Assembly: GCA_964441245.1 (NCBI GenBank)
Contig: CAYTVR010000005.1
Coordinates: forward strand, 13,133-77,132
Origin: JALZUU01 sp964441245
GTDB taxonomy: Bacteria > Bacteroidota > Bacteroidia > Chitinophagales > Saprospiraceae
Length of the DNA stretch: 64,000 nucleotides
Reading direction: 5' to 3'
This document shows positions 1 to 8,079 of this stretch, in pieces; position 1 is the stretch's first letter, and each line of letters opens with the position of its first letter. A program made the translations under genes and the position numbers. Below the pieces are notes generated by a model, which had not been told where the DNA came from, made no database searches, and was given only the letters and a program-made list of their open reading frames with translations.

Positions 1-380
1 AGATTTACTAATAAAGTTGAACATAATTGTATTGATTAAAAGCCAATAATTGACTTAAGTGATCAGAAGGAATATTGCAGTTGTTTTAAATATAACTCAC
101 TAAGACAACTACCTATTTTAAACTAGTTTTGAAAAGCATTGTTGCCTTTATAGTAATCATAAAACTACGTACTAGCTTATAAAACGTCAAAGATACAGAA
201 TGTACTTTGTTCCACACATTTTGTACCATTCCAAAAAGTATAAAATTTTACGCCAAAATGACGCCTTCATTAACAAGTTAACTGACAGATTGCCAATTTA
301 CAACTAATCTGGAATGAGAATATCCAAGATTTTGTCAAATAAGCTATTTTTATTATTTATTACCTGAATACCTATATAAA
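1..380. other. AT-rich intergenic stretch, no gene seen
   Basis: No open reading frame with recognisable content and no RNA gene is visible in the first 380 bases. The stretch is AT-rich and ends at the start codon of a lipoprotein gene, so it probably holds that gene's promoter, but I cannot place a clear -33/-7 pair. Confidence 0.4.
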
Positions 381-1130
381 ATGATCAAGTCCCTTACAAA
401 GTTTTCTTTTTACTTCGCTTTTTTTCTTTTGTTATTTTTCTCTGCATGTAATTTTTCAGATACCCAAAACATTAAAGATTTTTATTTTCCTTTCGAGGAT
501 CTAAAAAATGGGAGAGTCTACGAATATCGTCCTATCAATGATCAAAATCAACCTGTTGAATATTGGTATTACCGGACGGTTGAAAGTGACAGTGCTACTT
601 ACTTTACAGGAAATTACTATGATCATAACTTTGTCGTTCGTCAATTTTCGAATGAAGAGGTCATTTCAAATGGCACTTTGTTACATAGCTATTTTTTATA
701 CCAAACTGATTCTTTAGGGCTTCAAACACAAGTACCTGCTATTATTGAATCGGGAAATGTTTTTCCTTTTGAAGTAAAAGATTCATCAGGTGTATTTTTG
801 ATGAAATTGAAATGGATTTTTCAAGAAGAACCTGAGATCAGTACGACACTTATTCGCAATCGTCGTTATATGGGAAAAACGAAATATACTTTTAAGAATA
901 AAGCATGCGATGCCGTTTCTTTTAAACTAACAGAATTAGTGGACGACTTTAATAACGGTCATTTAGAACCGCCTCAATATAGTGGTCAAGAAATTTACGC
1001 TAAAGGTTTAGGCTTGGTCTATTATAAAAAGGAAATCAATGACAATCTTACTTTAGAATATGAGTTGGTCGATACTTTCAGTATGAAAAAATTAGAGTTG
1101 ATGTATCAAGGAACGATTGGAATGAAATAA
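381..1130 (+). CDS. hypothetical lipoprotein
   Basis: A 249-residue protein with a lipoprotein signal peptide: a basic start (MIKSLTK), a Phe/Leu-rich hydrophobic core at about residues 8-20, then the lipobox FSAC with the acceptor cysteine at residue 23. The mature part is rich in Tyr, Phe, Asp and Asn and looks like a beta-rich extracytoplasmic domain. I do not recognise the family. It stands alone on the plus strand, ahead of a leftward gene cluster. The call as a lipoprotein is firm from the signal; the function is unknown. Confidence 0.8.
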   Translation: MIKSLTKFSFYFAFFLLLFFSACNFSDTQNIKDFYFPFEDLKNGRVYEYRPINDQNQPVEYWYYRTVESDSATYFTGNYYDHNFVVRQFSNEEVISNGTLLHSYFLYQTDSLGLQTQVPAIIESGNVFPFEVKDSSGVFLMKLKWIFQEEPEISTTLIRNRRYMGKTKYTFKNKACDAVSFKLTELVDDFNNGHLEPPQYSGQEIYAKGLGLVYYKKEINDNLTLEYELVDTFSMKKLELMYQGTIGMK

Positions 1131-1142
1131 GAGGTTTTCAAT

Positions 1143-1175
1143 AAAAAATGCTTCGAGATTTGTCCCCCCGAAGCA
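1143..1175 (-). terminator. probable rho-independent terminator
   Basis: Read on the minus strand, TGCTTCG and CGAAGCA form a 7-bp stem (1169-1175 with 1149-1155) around a 13-base loop, followed by six T (1148-1143). It lies about 130 bases past the stop of the minus-strand TPR membrane protein gene and just past the plus-strand lipoprotein gene, so it may serve both. Confidence 0.55.
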
Positions 1176-1302
1176 ATGCATTAAACGAATATCACTATAA
1201 ATGTAATACCTATAAAATATTCATTTTATCAAGGAGATTCCAATTTTAACGATAAACGAGAATGAAAATACGACGAAGGGAAAACAAGGTAATTACAAAA
1301 GA

Positions 1303-2007
1303 TTAAACCAATATACGACGGTCTTCGTTTTTGCTATTTCCTTTCCCTTTATTAATTCGTTTCACAAAAGCATTCACTTTTTTATTCACTCTGAAACGAT
1401 GAAAGAGATCGCCACTTAAAAGAATAAACCAACCGAAAGCAAAAATAATGTTTCTCACCATTTCAACACTATTTGCATAATCTTCGAAAAGAGGTCGGAT
1501 GACGATTAGTTCTATACCAATAATCAGTGCTGCAATAAGGAAAGATAGAACGCTAGCTGCTCGTGTTTTTTTAAGAAAAGTAGGCTTGTTTTGTCGGACA
1601 CATTTTTTTAGAAAACGAATGGTAACTTGATTCGTTGTATCCATTTTGACTAATTCTCGAAGAATGTGCTCTGCCTTTTTATACTCTAATAGATTATAAT
1701 GCGAAGCTGCTTTTTTGAATAGCAATTCAAAGTAAACATCTTGTCCTTGATAAAATTTAATGTTATGCTCTATGGTTGTCTCAATTGCTTGATCTGCAAC
1801 TTCTAAATGATTTTGATAAGCTCCCATTTCAAAAAGTGCATCTCCATAAGCTAAGAATAATTCGAAGTATTCATCAAAGTCTAATCGTTTGATATCATTC
1901 TCACTGTCCTCATAAAATTGGACAATACTACGATATTCATGAAGTCCAATTTCTTTGAACTCCTGATAAACTTTAGAATGAAAAAAAGAATCAGAGTAAC
2001 GCATCAC
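1303..2007 (-). CDS. TPR-like membrane protein of unknown function
   Basis: 234 residues. The first 140 are helical with spacing typical of tetratricopeptide repeats (for example the helices around residues 50-80 and 93-125, with 'YNLLEYKKAEHILREL'). Two hydrophobic segments follow at about 151-170 and 185-200, then a short Lys/Arg-rich tail. The protein is therefore probably anchored in the inner membrane with the TPR part in the cytoplasm. I recognise no specific family. It is followed by a terminator-like hairpin and lies 35 bases downstream of a cyclase-family gene on the same strand. Confidence 0.75.
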   Translation of the reverse strand: MMRYSDSFFHSKVYQEFKEIGLHEYRSIVQFYEDSENDIKRLDFDEYFELFLAYGDALFEMGAYQNHLEVADQAIETTIEHNIKFYQGQDVYFELLFKKAASHYNLLEYKKAEHILRELVKMDTTNQVTIRFLKKCVRQNKPTFLKKTRAASVLSFLIAALIIGIELIVIRPLFEDYANSVEMVRNIIFAFGWFILLSGDLFHRFRVNKKVNAFVKRINKGKGNSKNEDRRILV

Positions 2008-2042
2008 TAGTACATTTAAAGTCTGTTTAAGTAAAGCTAAAA

Positions 2043-2801
2043 TTATTCTTTTAGCTGTGTCAATTCATATAATACTGGTTTACTGGGACTGACGTCTAAT
2101 TCAAAACTGGCTATTCCTATGTTTAACAAATAAAGACCATCTTTGATTTGATTTGGTACGTAAATTAACTCCGTAATGGTGCAATTTTTACGTACAGCTG
2201 ACGGAAAACGCCAAAAAGTCTTATGTGACAATAGTTTTCCATCATCTTCTTCTCTATCTACAGAAGGAAGATCAATAAGTAGGTGATTGATTCCACAATT
2301 GACTATATAGTCTGTGGCTTTAGAATCTAGATAAACTGGATTGCTGCCGGAATAGTTGGTCCTCAATTTCAAGTCGTCGTTCGGCAATGTGCGTATAACT
2401 AATGCTTCTGTTTCATTGGTTTCTATCAGATCCTTTATTTGTTCTAGATAGATCACCCGATCTCCATTTTGGGCCTTTTGAGGATAAACACTAATTACTT
2501 TAGCAATATAATGAAATTTTTCTAAACTTTCATTAATTGTGTACTTTTCCTTAGCAATATGTCCAACACATTCTGTATGTGTTCCGTTGCCATGAGGATT
2601 AATTTTAATATTAAAAAAATTGACGATTCCTCCTTCCTTTGTGGAGCCAATGAAATCTCCCATTACCACTGGTGCTACCTCAAATACTGGCGCATAAAAA
2701 CAATTGACTTGTGCTTCTTCTCGTAGAGGAATAGAAATATCCCTAGGCTTGGATAGATCAACTTGAAAATTTTTATCCTGATGTTGAAGAGTGATAAGCA
2801 T
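2043..2801 (-). CDS. cyclase family protein (KynB/arylformamidase-like fold)
   Basis: 252 residues with the metal-binding signature of the putative cyclase family (PF04199): H70-GNG-T-H75-T-E77-CVG-H81. This resembles the HxGTHxDxPxH motif of KynB arylformamidase but has one extra residue and Glu in place of Asp. The N-terminus contains 'DLSKPRDISIPL', the usual start of this fold. Family members hydrolyse amide or lactam-type bonds with bound divalent metal. The substrate cannot be inferred, because no kynurenine-pathway gene is nearby. A strong inverted repeat separates it from nadK upstream. Confidence 0.75.
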   Translation of the reverse strand: MLITLQHQDKNFQVDLSKPRDISIPLREEAQVNCFYAPVFEVAPVVMGDFIGSTKEGGIVNFFNIKINPHGNGTHTECVGHIAKEKYTINESLEKFHYIAKVISVYPQKAQNGDRVIYLEQIKDLIETNETEALVIRTLPNDDLKLRTNYSGSNPVYLDSKATDYIVNCGINHLLIDLPSVDREEDDGKLLSHKTFWRFPSAVRKNCTITELIYVPNQIKDGLYLLNIGIASFELDVSPSKPVLYELTQLKE

Positions 2802-2819
2802 TTTTGCGAGTTGTTGGTT

Positions 2820-2866
2820 CGTGGTTATTGGACGTTAATTATTGGTTGGCTCAACCAATAACCACG
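2820..2866. repeat. nested inverted repeat between nadK and the cyclase gene
   Basis: Two alternative perfect stems share bases. An outer 12-bp pair is CGTGGTTATTGG with CCAATAACCACG. An inner 10-bp pair is TTATTGGTTG with CAACCAATAA, with a 3-base GCT loop. The structure lies just after the nadK stop codon. It has no T-run on the downstream side for either strand, so a classical terminator is uncertain. Confidence 0.6.
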
Positions 2867-2872
2867 AAAAAA

Positions 2873-3760
2873 TTAATGATTTCGAGAATCAATTCCCCAC
2901 CTTAGTTTTTCTCGGATTGTTTTGAGGAAGCTTCGGTCATGTAATCGCACCAATTTTACGCTAAAATCACATTTTCTTACAGCCAATTGATGCTCAGCAG
3001 TAATCGTTTCAAAACGAGAATCTAGTGTACAAAGAAAATTCTCTGTTCTTCCTTCTATTTCAAAAGAAATAACAGAATTATCAGACAAAACAATTGGACG
3101 AACATTTAGATTGTGCGGAGCTACTGGTGTAATCACAAAGTTACCTGAATTTGGGAAAATAATAGGGCCACCACAACTCAATGAATAACCGGTAGAACCG
3201 GTAGGAGTCGCGATAATAATTCCATCTGCCCAGTAAGAACTTAGGTAGGCACCATTGACATAAGCATGAATGATAATCATGGAAGAAGTATCTCGCTTCA
3301 ATAAAGTCAAATCATTCAGTGCAAAACGAGTTTCTCCAAAAAGAGGTAAGTTAGATTCTAGAAACAACAAACTTCTTTCCTCCAAGATATACATCCCTCG
3401 TTGCAAAGCTCCAATAGCTTCTTTGATTTTATCTTTTTCAATGTCCGCTAAAAAACCCAATCGCCCTAAATTGATCCCCAAAATTGGCACATTGCTATCC
3501 CGAACTTCTGTAATTGCATTGAGGATTGTTCCATCACCACCAAGAGTAATGACATAATCAAATCTTCTAACTTGAAAATCCAAATAACTTGCAAAACGAC
3601 CTACATCTCTTTTAAAAACTATTTTATGTTCTTTTAACTGTTTGAGATAGGGCTCATAAACAAAAGCGTTGATACGCTCCTCATGAAGTATATCAAACAG
3701 ACTTTGAATAAAAGGAATATCCTTTTCTTTGACCTTCTTTCCGTAAACAACTATTTGCAT
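2873..3760 (-). CDS. nadK: NAD kinase
   Basis: 295 residues, normal length for ATP-dependent NAD kinase, which phosphorylates NAD to NADP in the cytoplasm. Diagnostic motifs are all present: GGDG at residues 74-77 in 'VITLGGDGTILNAI', then 'NLGRLGFLAD', and the conserved 'TPTGSTGYSLSCGGP'. The start codon overlaps the stop of the BamA-like gene upstream by one base (TAATG arrangement), so the two are translationally coupled. The CBS gene lies further upstream on the same strand. A CBS-domain gene next to nadK is a common Bacteroidota arrangement. Confidence 0.97.
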   Translation of the reverse strand: MQIVVYGKKVKEKDIPFIQSLFDILHEERINAFVYEPYLKQLKEHKIVFKRDVGRFASYLDFQVRRFDYVITLGGDGTILNAITEVRDSNVPILGINLGRLGFLADIEKDKIKEAIGALQRGMYILEERSLLFLESNLPLFGETRFALNDLTLLKRDTSSMIIIHAYVNGAYLSSYWADGIIIATPTGSTGYSLSCGGPIIFPNSGNFVITPVAPHNLNVRPIVLSDNSVISFEIEGRTENFLCTLDSRFETITAEHQLAVRKCDFSVKLVRLHDRSFLKTIREKLRWGIDSRNH

Positions 3761-5172
3761 TAGAAACTAAGCTTGAAATGTAAAAATAATCCTTTTTCTT
3801 TTAAATGGTTGATGCTATATTGAATTTGAACAACTTTATCATAATAAAGTACAAAATCTAATCCTAATCCTCCTCCAAAAAGCCACCGATTGCCTAAGGG
3901 ATTAAACTCATTGTATTGACTATCATTGACATAAGCCACATCACTATTTACACTCAAATACATTCGAAGTGGTAATTCTTTAAATTGTCCTATTGGCATA
4001 TGTTTTCCTAAATGGATCATATAATTTAGTAATTCCAGTCGAAAGCTAGATTTTAGATAAGCATAATCTAATCCATCCACCACATAGAATTCATATCCAC
4101 GCAAAAAATCTTGACCATAACCCAATGATTGATAAGCGTTGTAAGGTTGTTGGCTTCGAATAACAGCTGTTTTTCCTTTTATAATCGTTTCTAAACTCAG
4201 TTTTTTACTAAAAGAAAAGTATTTAGCCAATTTTCCCTCTACATAAAGGGCATTTAAATCATTGAATATGCCAAAACCTTCTTTCTCTAATTTTGCGGAC
4301 ACGTAATGTCCGTTCATTGGGTAGGGTTTTATATCTCGAAAGTCATAAATATATTCGTAACTAAAATAGAAATACTTTTGTCGCGTTTTTCCGTCAAGGA
4401 AAAATTCAGTATTCAAAGAATCTATAACAAATCGATCAATTTTATTTTGATGAAATTTTAAAGCAAATCGATGATAATTTAATTGGCCAGGACGATAAGT
4501 CAATCCACCTCCTAGTCTAAACCTATTTAAGAGAATTTTTCCATTAAAATCATCAAACAATAATTTATTACCAACGGATTTGTAGCCAATATTTTTGTTT
4601 TGAGCAAAGAAAATTTCTCCTGTTATTCCTAAATTTTGATTGGATCTTAGTGCTGGTAAGTCATATTTTAGTTCATATTTTCGAGTATACCCCAAATGCA
4701 CTACAAACTTTAATAGATCTCTTCGGCCAGTCAAATTAATGTGATAAAAGCGGATACCGTAGTTAACTCTCCTTAAAGAATGGTTTTGTTCTTCCCACCA
4801 AACGTTAAAATTTCGATCTGCTAGTTCAAAAATAGGAAAAGGATAGATATACCAATTTTCTCGAAGGTCTATTTTAATTTGTACTCGATTTGTTCGATCA
4901 TTCCATTCTGATATATTTATTTTTGCGGAGACAAATAGCCCCGTGTTTAATATTTGAAGCTTGTTGTCTTCCATTAAGGTCGCCAAATCAACAATCGAAA
5001 TACTATCTCCTACTGTAAAGGTCATTTCCCGGAGAATCGTTTTCTCCTTTGTCTTTTTATTGCCCTCAATATGAATAGAATCAATGACTACAAAATCAGA
5101 TTGGGCCCATGTTGACTGGATACAACATAGACATAAAAATGAAAATAAAAATCGGAGAATAGATAACTTCAA
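3760..5172 (-). CDS. BamA/TamA-like outer-membrane protein with one POTRA domain
   Basis: 470 residues. It has a signal peptide ending around 'SLCCIQSTWAQ', then one POTRA-like domain ('FVVIDSIHIEGNKKTKEKTI', about residues 27-105). A C-terminal region rich in alternating aromatic residues ends with Phe (HFKLSF), typical of an outer-membrane beta-barrel of the Omp85 (D15) superfamily. Full-length BamA is about 750-850 residues with five POTRA domains, so this is a short relative, not the housekeeping BamA. It probably acts in outer-membrane assembly or translocation, but the substrate is unknown. It lies between the CBS gene and nadK, overlapping nadK by one base. Confidence 0.82.
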   Translation of the reverse strand: MKLSILRFLFSFLCLCCIQSTWAQSDFVVIDSIHIEGNKKTKEKTILREMTFTVGDSISIVDLATLMEDNKLQILNTGLFVSAKINISEWNDRTNRVQIKIDLRENWYIYPFPIFELADRNFNVWWEEQNHSLRRVNYGIRFYHINLTGRRDLLKFVVHLGYTRKYELKYDLPALRSNQNLGITGEIFFAQNKNIGYKSVGNKLLFDDFNGKILLNRFRLGGGLTYRPGQLNYHRFALKFHQNKIDRFVIDSLNTEFFLDGKTRQKYFYFSYEYIYDFRDIKPYPMNGHYVSAKLEKEGFGIFNDLNALYVEGKLAKYFSFSKKLSLETIIKGKTAVIRSQQPYNAYQSLGYGQDFLRGYEFYVVDGLDYAYLKSSFRLELLNYMIHLGKHMPIGQFKELPLRMYLSVNSDVAYVNDSQYNEFNPLGNRWLFGGGLGLDFVLYYDKVVQIQYSINHLKEKGLFLHFKLSF

Positions 5173-5256
5173 TTTAGGATCACTATTTAGTGAAGGCCGA
5201 AGTTATGCATTTAGTGACGCTCAAAAAATAAAATGGAAGTAAAATTCAATGTAAAA

Positions 5257-5916
5257 CTAAACATTAAGGTAAGCCATAAGAGAATCATAACGTTCTTTCA
5301 AGGCATCTAATTCAGAAGATTCTTGGAAAGAGGCTTTGACTTGTATGTCAAATCGACCAAAAGTAGCAATGATTCGATGTGCTTCAGGACGATTGATTTT
5401 TAGCGTTACATCAATTTTGTTAGAATCGGTATTGGAAGTGATAAAACTGCTTAAAATAACTGCATTTTCTGATTCAACGATTCTAGCTAAGTGAGACAAA
5501 GCATAATCTCGTTTGTTCATTTCTAAAACGATTATACAGCCTGGCTCAGTAAAAGAACCAATATTGGCAAAAAAGCGAACTAAATCTTCTTGAGAAATTA
5601 AACCTAAATAATTATCATCTAAATCGACCACAGGGATTGCTGTCAATTGATATTCACTGACCAAACGTAGCACTTCGTATGCATGATCATTACTCTTGGC
5701 ATATGGTCGACTCATGGAAAGTTGATAAGACCCCACCGCTTCTTTCACATCATAATCTAGTATATCGTCTTCAGAGATGAGCCCCAATAACTGAGTATTG
5801 TTGACAATAGGCAAGTGTCTAACATAAAAGTCATTCATGATGCTCAATGCTTCTTCGCCTGTATCGGAAGTTCTTAAAGGTACAATTGTCTGAGACAATA
5901 AATTACTCGCTATCAT
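5257..5916 (-). CDS. CBS-domain protein
   Basis: 219 residues with two CBS motifs in the first 120 residues: 'LRTSDTGEEALSIMNDFYVRHLPIVN...GLISEDDIL' and 'SNDHAYEVLRLVSEYQLTAIPVVD...GLISQEDLV'. The C-terminal 85 residues resemble an ACT-like regulatory fold ('GCIIVLEMNKRDYALSHLARIVESENA'). CBS pairs bind adenosine nucleotides, so an energy- or NAD-sensing role beside nadK is reasonable but inferred. It heads the CBS / BamA-like / nadK set, 84 bases before the barrel gene. Confidence 0.88.
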   Translation of the reverse strand: MIASNLLSQTIVPLRTSDTGEEALSIMNDFYVRHLPIVNNTQLLGLISEDDILDYDVKEAVGSYQLSMSRPYAKSNDHAYEVLRLVSEYQLTAIPVVDLDDNYLGLISQEDLVRFFANIGSFTEPGCIIVLEMNKRDYALSHLARIVESENAVILSSFITSNTDSNKIDVTLKINRPEAHRIIATFGRFDIQVKASFQESSELDALKERYDSLMAYLNV

Positions 5917-6159
5917 TTTGTGTAATTTTCTCTTTTAAAATCTAGAATCTAGATCAAATAAATGTTCATTTATCTATCTCGAGTTCTTTATTAACGAAAA
6001 TAGCGTTGTTCAGTTTTATAAAAGGCAGAGAAATTTGAAGATTGATTGAAATTTTACATTTCAGTCTTATAGATTTAAGTAAGGCAATCGTTATACCAAG
6101 TTTTATGATTAAAGTAAAAAAAGAAAATTTTCTTAATGATTATCTAAGAGGTACTATTA

Positions 6160-6906
6160 CTAACCTAGTAGTTTCTTTTTCTGCAAAACAAATTCTTCCT
6201 CGGTTAACAAGCCTTTGTCTCGTAATTCTCCCAATTTATTTAATTGTTCCAACAGGTCCGTATTTTCGAGAATATTTTCCTCTTTCTGTGGTGCCTGTTG
6301 AGTCAACGGCCATTTGTAGTTGTTTTGCACAAATGGTTCGAATTCATCTTGGATACGAATAAATGCTAAGGCATCATGGGTTTTAATTTTTTCAAAATCA
6401 CTAAAACCTAATTTCACAGCCGTACTGAGATGATGATAAGATTTCTCTTTTTCTTCTGTCAAAGAATAAGCGCAAGCTAAATTAAAGTGTACTGCAATAT
6501 CATTCTCACTTATCTGTAATGCTTTGGTATAATCTTCAATGGCTCCCTCGTAATCATAATCTCTATATTTTGCCAAACCACTTTCTTTGAATGGATTATT
6601 CTTTGGACGTGCTGGAGCAGTTCTTCTTTTATATTGTGGTTTTTGTTGTCGAGTATAATCTGCTTCTCTTCTACGACGCTCTTGAGTGGGTGCTTGTCGA
6701 CGATAATCTCTTTGATCTCGACGAGTGCTTTGACGAGTATTCCGCCCTCGAGTATTACCTCTTCTTGGCGTCTTTGGATTGCCAGAAGCGGAACGAATGA
6801 CCATAAAAATCACAAACATAAAAATTAAGAAAGGCGCATCAAAAACCCCTGCAAACATAAGGATTGCAAAAAAGGCAAATAGAGAACCTGGATCAACATT
6901 TTTCAT
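6160..6906 (-). CDS. TPR and SHOCT domain membrane protein
   Basis: 248 residues. Two closely spaced hydrophobic segments (about residues 9-22 and 25-37) come first, followed by a very basic Arg/Gln-rich linker (about 43-100). A TPR unit follows ('SGLAKYRDYDYEGAIEDYTKALQISENDIAVHFNLACAYSL', about 107-150). The protein ends in a short C-terminal SHOCT motif ('LLEQLNKLGELRDKGLLTEEEF', from about 217). SHOCT is a small oligomerisation motif often found at protein ends. It is clearly paralogous over the TPR and SHOCT parts to the next gene upstream (52 bases away), but its N-terminus differs. Function unknown. Confidence 0.8.
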   Translation of the reverse strand: MKNVDPGSLFAFFAILMFAGVFDAPFLIFMFVIFMVIRSASGNPKTPRRGNTRGRNTRQSTRRDQRDYRRQAPTQERRRREADYTRQQKPQYKRRTAPARPKNNPFKESGLAKYRDYDYEGAIEDYTKALQISENDIAVHFNLACAYSLTEEKEKSYHHLSTAVKLGFSDFEKIKTHDALAFIRIQDEFEPFVQNNYKWPLTQQAPQKEENILENTDLLEQLNKLGELRDKGLLTEEEFVLQKKKLLG

Positions 6907-6959
6907 TTCTTATATAACGATTTTACTTCGTAAAACATATGATAGCTGCTAATATACAA

Positions 6960-7751
6960 CTATCCAAGCAATTTCTTTTTCTGCATAGCAAATTCATCTT
7001 GCGTCAACAATCCTTTTTCTCGAAGTTCACCTAATTTTCTCAACTGTTCTAAAAGATCGCTTGATTCTGTTAAGCTTTCACGTTTCGTTTTTGGCTTAGG
7101 GCTTAATCGATACCCATTCTTTACAAATTGATCAAATTCATCTTGGATACGCAAATAAGCAAGAGCATCATGTGTTCTAATTTTTTCAAAATCAACAAAT
7201 CCTAATTCCACTGATTTACTTAAGTGAAAAAATGCATTGTCTTTTTCTTCTACCAAAGAATAAGTACAAGCCATATTAAAATGGACAGCGACATCATTGG
7301 GGTTGATCTGTAAAGCTTTTTTAAAATCAACAATCGCAGCTTCAAATTCGTAATCCTTATATTTTTGTAATCCGCTTATCTTGAAAGAATTATTTCGTCC
7401 TTTGGGTTGAGGCGTTTTTCGAACTGGAGGTCGATTGGCTGATCCTCTGCGAGGGCGTTCTTTTTCATAAGATCGACTACGTTCTCTTTTTCTACGATCA
7501 ACCGTTCTATCATAATCTGTATCGTATCGATCTCTATCTGCTAGATAATCTCGATTGTACTTGGCATCAAAAACTCGTTGATCCATTGCAAGGAAGGCCA
7601 CAAAATCAATAAACATTAAAAGGAAACTAATTCCTGTAAACATTAAAATGCAATAAAATATTCCTAGTCCTACTTGACCTAAGTAAAACCTATGAATCCC
7701 TAGAAAACCAAGGAAAATTGAAAGTAATGCGGCAATATTTTTATCTTTCAT
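6960..7751 (-). CDS. TM2, TPR and SHOCT domain protein
   Basis: 263 residues from the chosen start. TM2 domain first ('KDKNIAALLSIFLGFLGIHRFYLGQ', with GxxGxHRFYLG typical of PF05154) with two membrane helices, then an Arg-rich linker, a TPR unit ('SGLQKYKDYEFEAAIVDFKKALQ') and a C-terminal SHOCT motif. The frame is open upstream to an ATG at 7805, but I chose the ATG at 7751 because TM2 proteins normally begin directly before this motif. The TPR-SHOCT half is paralogous to the neighbouring gene downstream, which points to tandem duplication with exchange of the N-terminal membrane module. Function unknown. Confidence 0.78.
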   Translation of the reverse strand: MKDKNIAALLSIFLGFLGIHRFYLGQVGLGIFYCILMFTGISFLLMFIDFVAFLAMDQRVFDAKYNRDYLADRDRYDTDYDRTVDRRKRERSRSYEKERPRRGSANRPPVRKTPQPKGRNNSFKISGLQKYKDYEFEAAIVDFKKALQINPNDVAVHFNMACTYSLVEEKDNAFFHLSKSVELGFVDFEKIRTHDALAYLRIQDEFDQFVKNGYRLSPKPKTKRESLTESSDLLEQLRKLGELREKGLLTQDEFAMQKKKLLG

Positions 7752-7921
7752 TGACTTAAAATATCTTCGGAGAGAAGTATTATTATTAGAGCTTGTTGAA
7801 AACAATTAATTGATTTGTAAATATATTTATACAATTCAAAAAAGATGATCTAAATAATTTTACTTTTCCTTTGTTCAAATGTATTAAATTAACACAGAAG
7901 AGAGAGACAAAGTTTTATTTA

Positions 7922-8079
7922 GGATCATGTAATTGATAAGTTATAACCGTTTAGTAGTTTTTTTTTCCTTGTACAAGTGTTTGAAACAGGATTTATACAA
8001 AAAATAAGGCGTGTTTCAATCAGGACGTATAAGGGAAAAAATAAGCCCTAGGTTGTTATGAATTATTGTTTTATGGTCG
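7922..8079. mobile_element. decayed MITE-like element
   Basis: The left end (7922-7947) starts GGATCATGT and matches the terminal repeat of the element at 57511-57679 at 22 of 26 positions. It is preceded by TTTA, like the copy at the end of the window. The right end (8055-8079, 'GTTATGAATTATTG...') resembles the other terminal repeat with a one-base deletion and scattered changes. The interior is only weakly similar. It sits directly behind the stop codon of the GAF-SpoIIE gene. Confidence 0.5.

Noticed and set aside
5930..5960. TCTAGAATCTAGA near the CBS gene start as an operator
   Set aside because: It is short, composed of simple TCTAGA words, and has no second copy near other genes that I can see.
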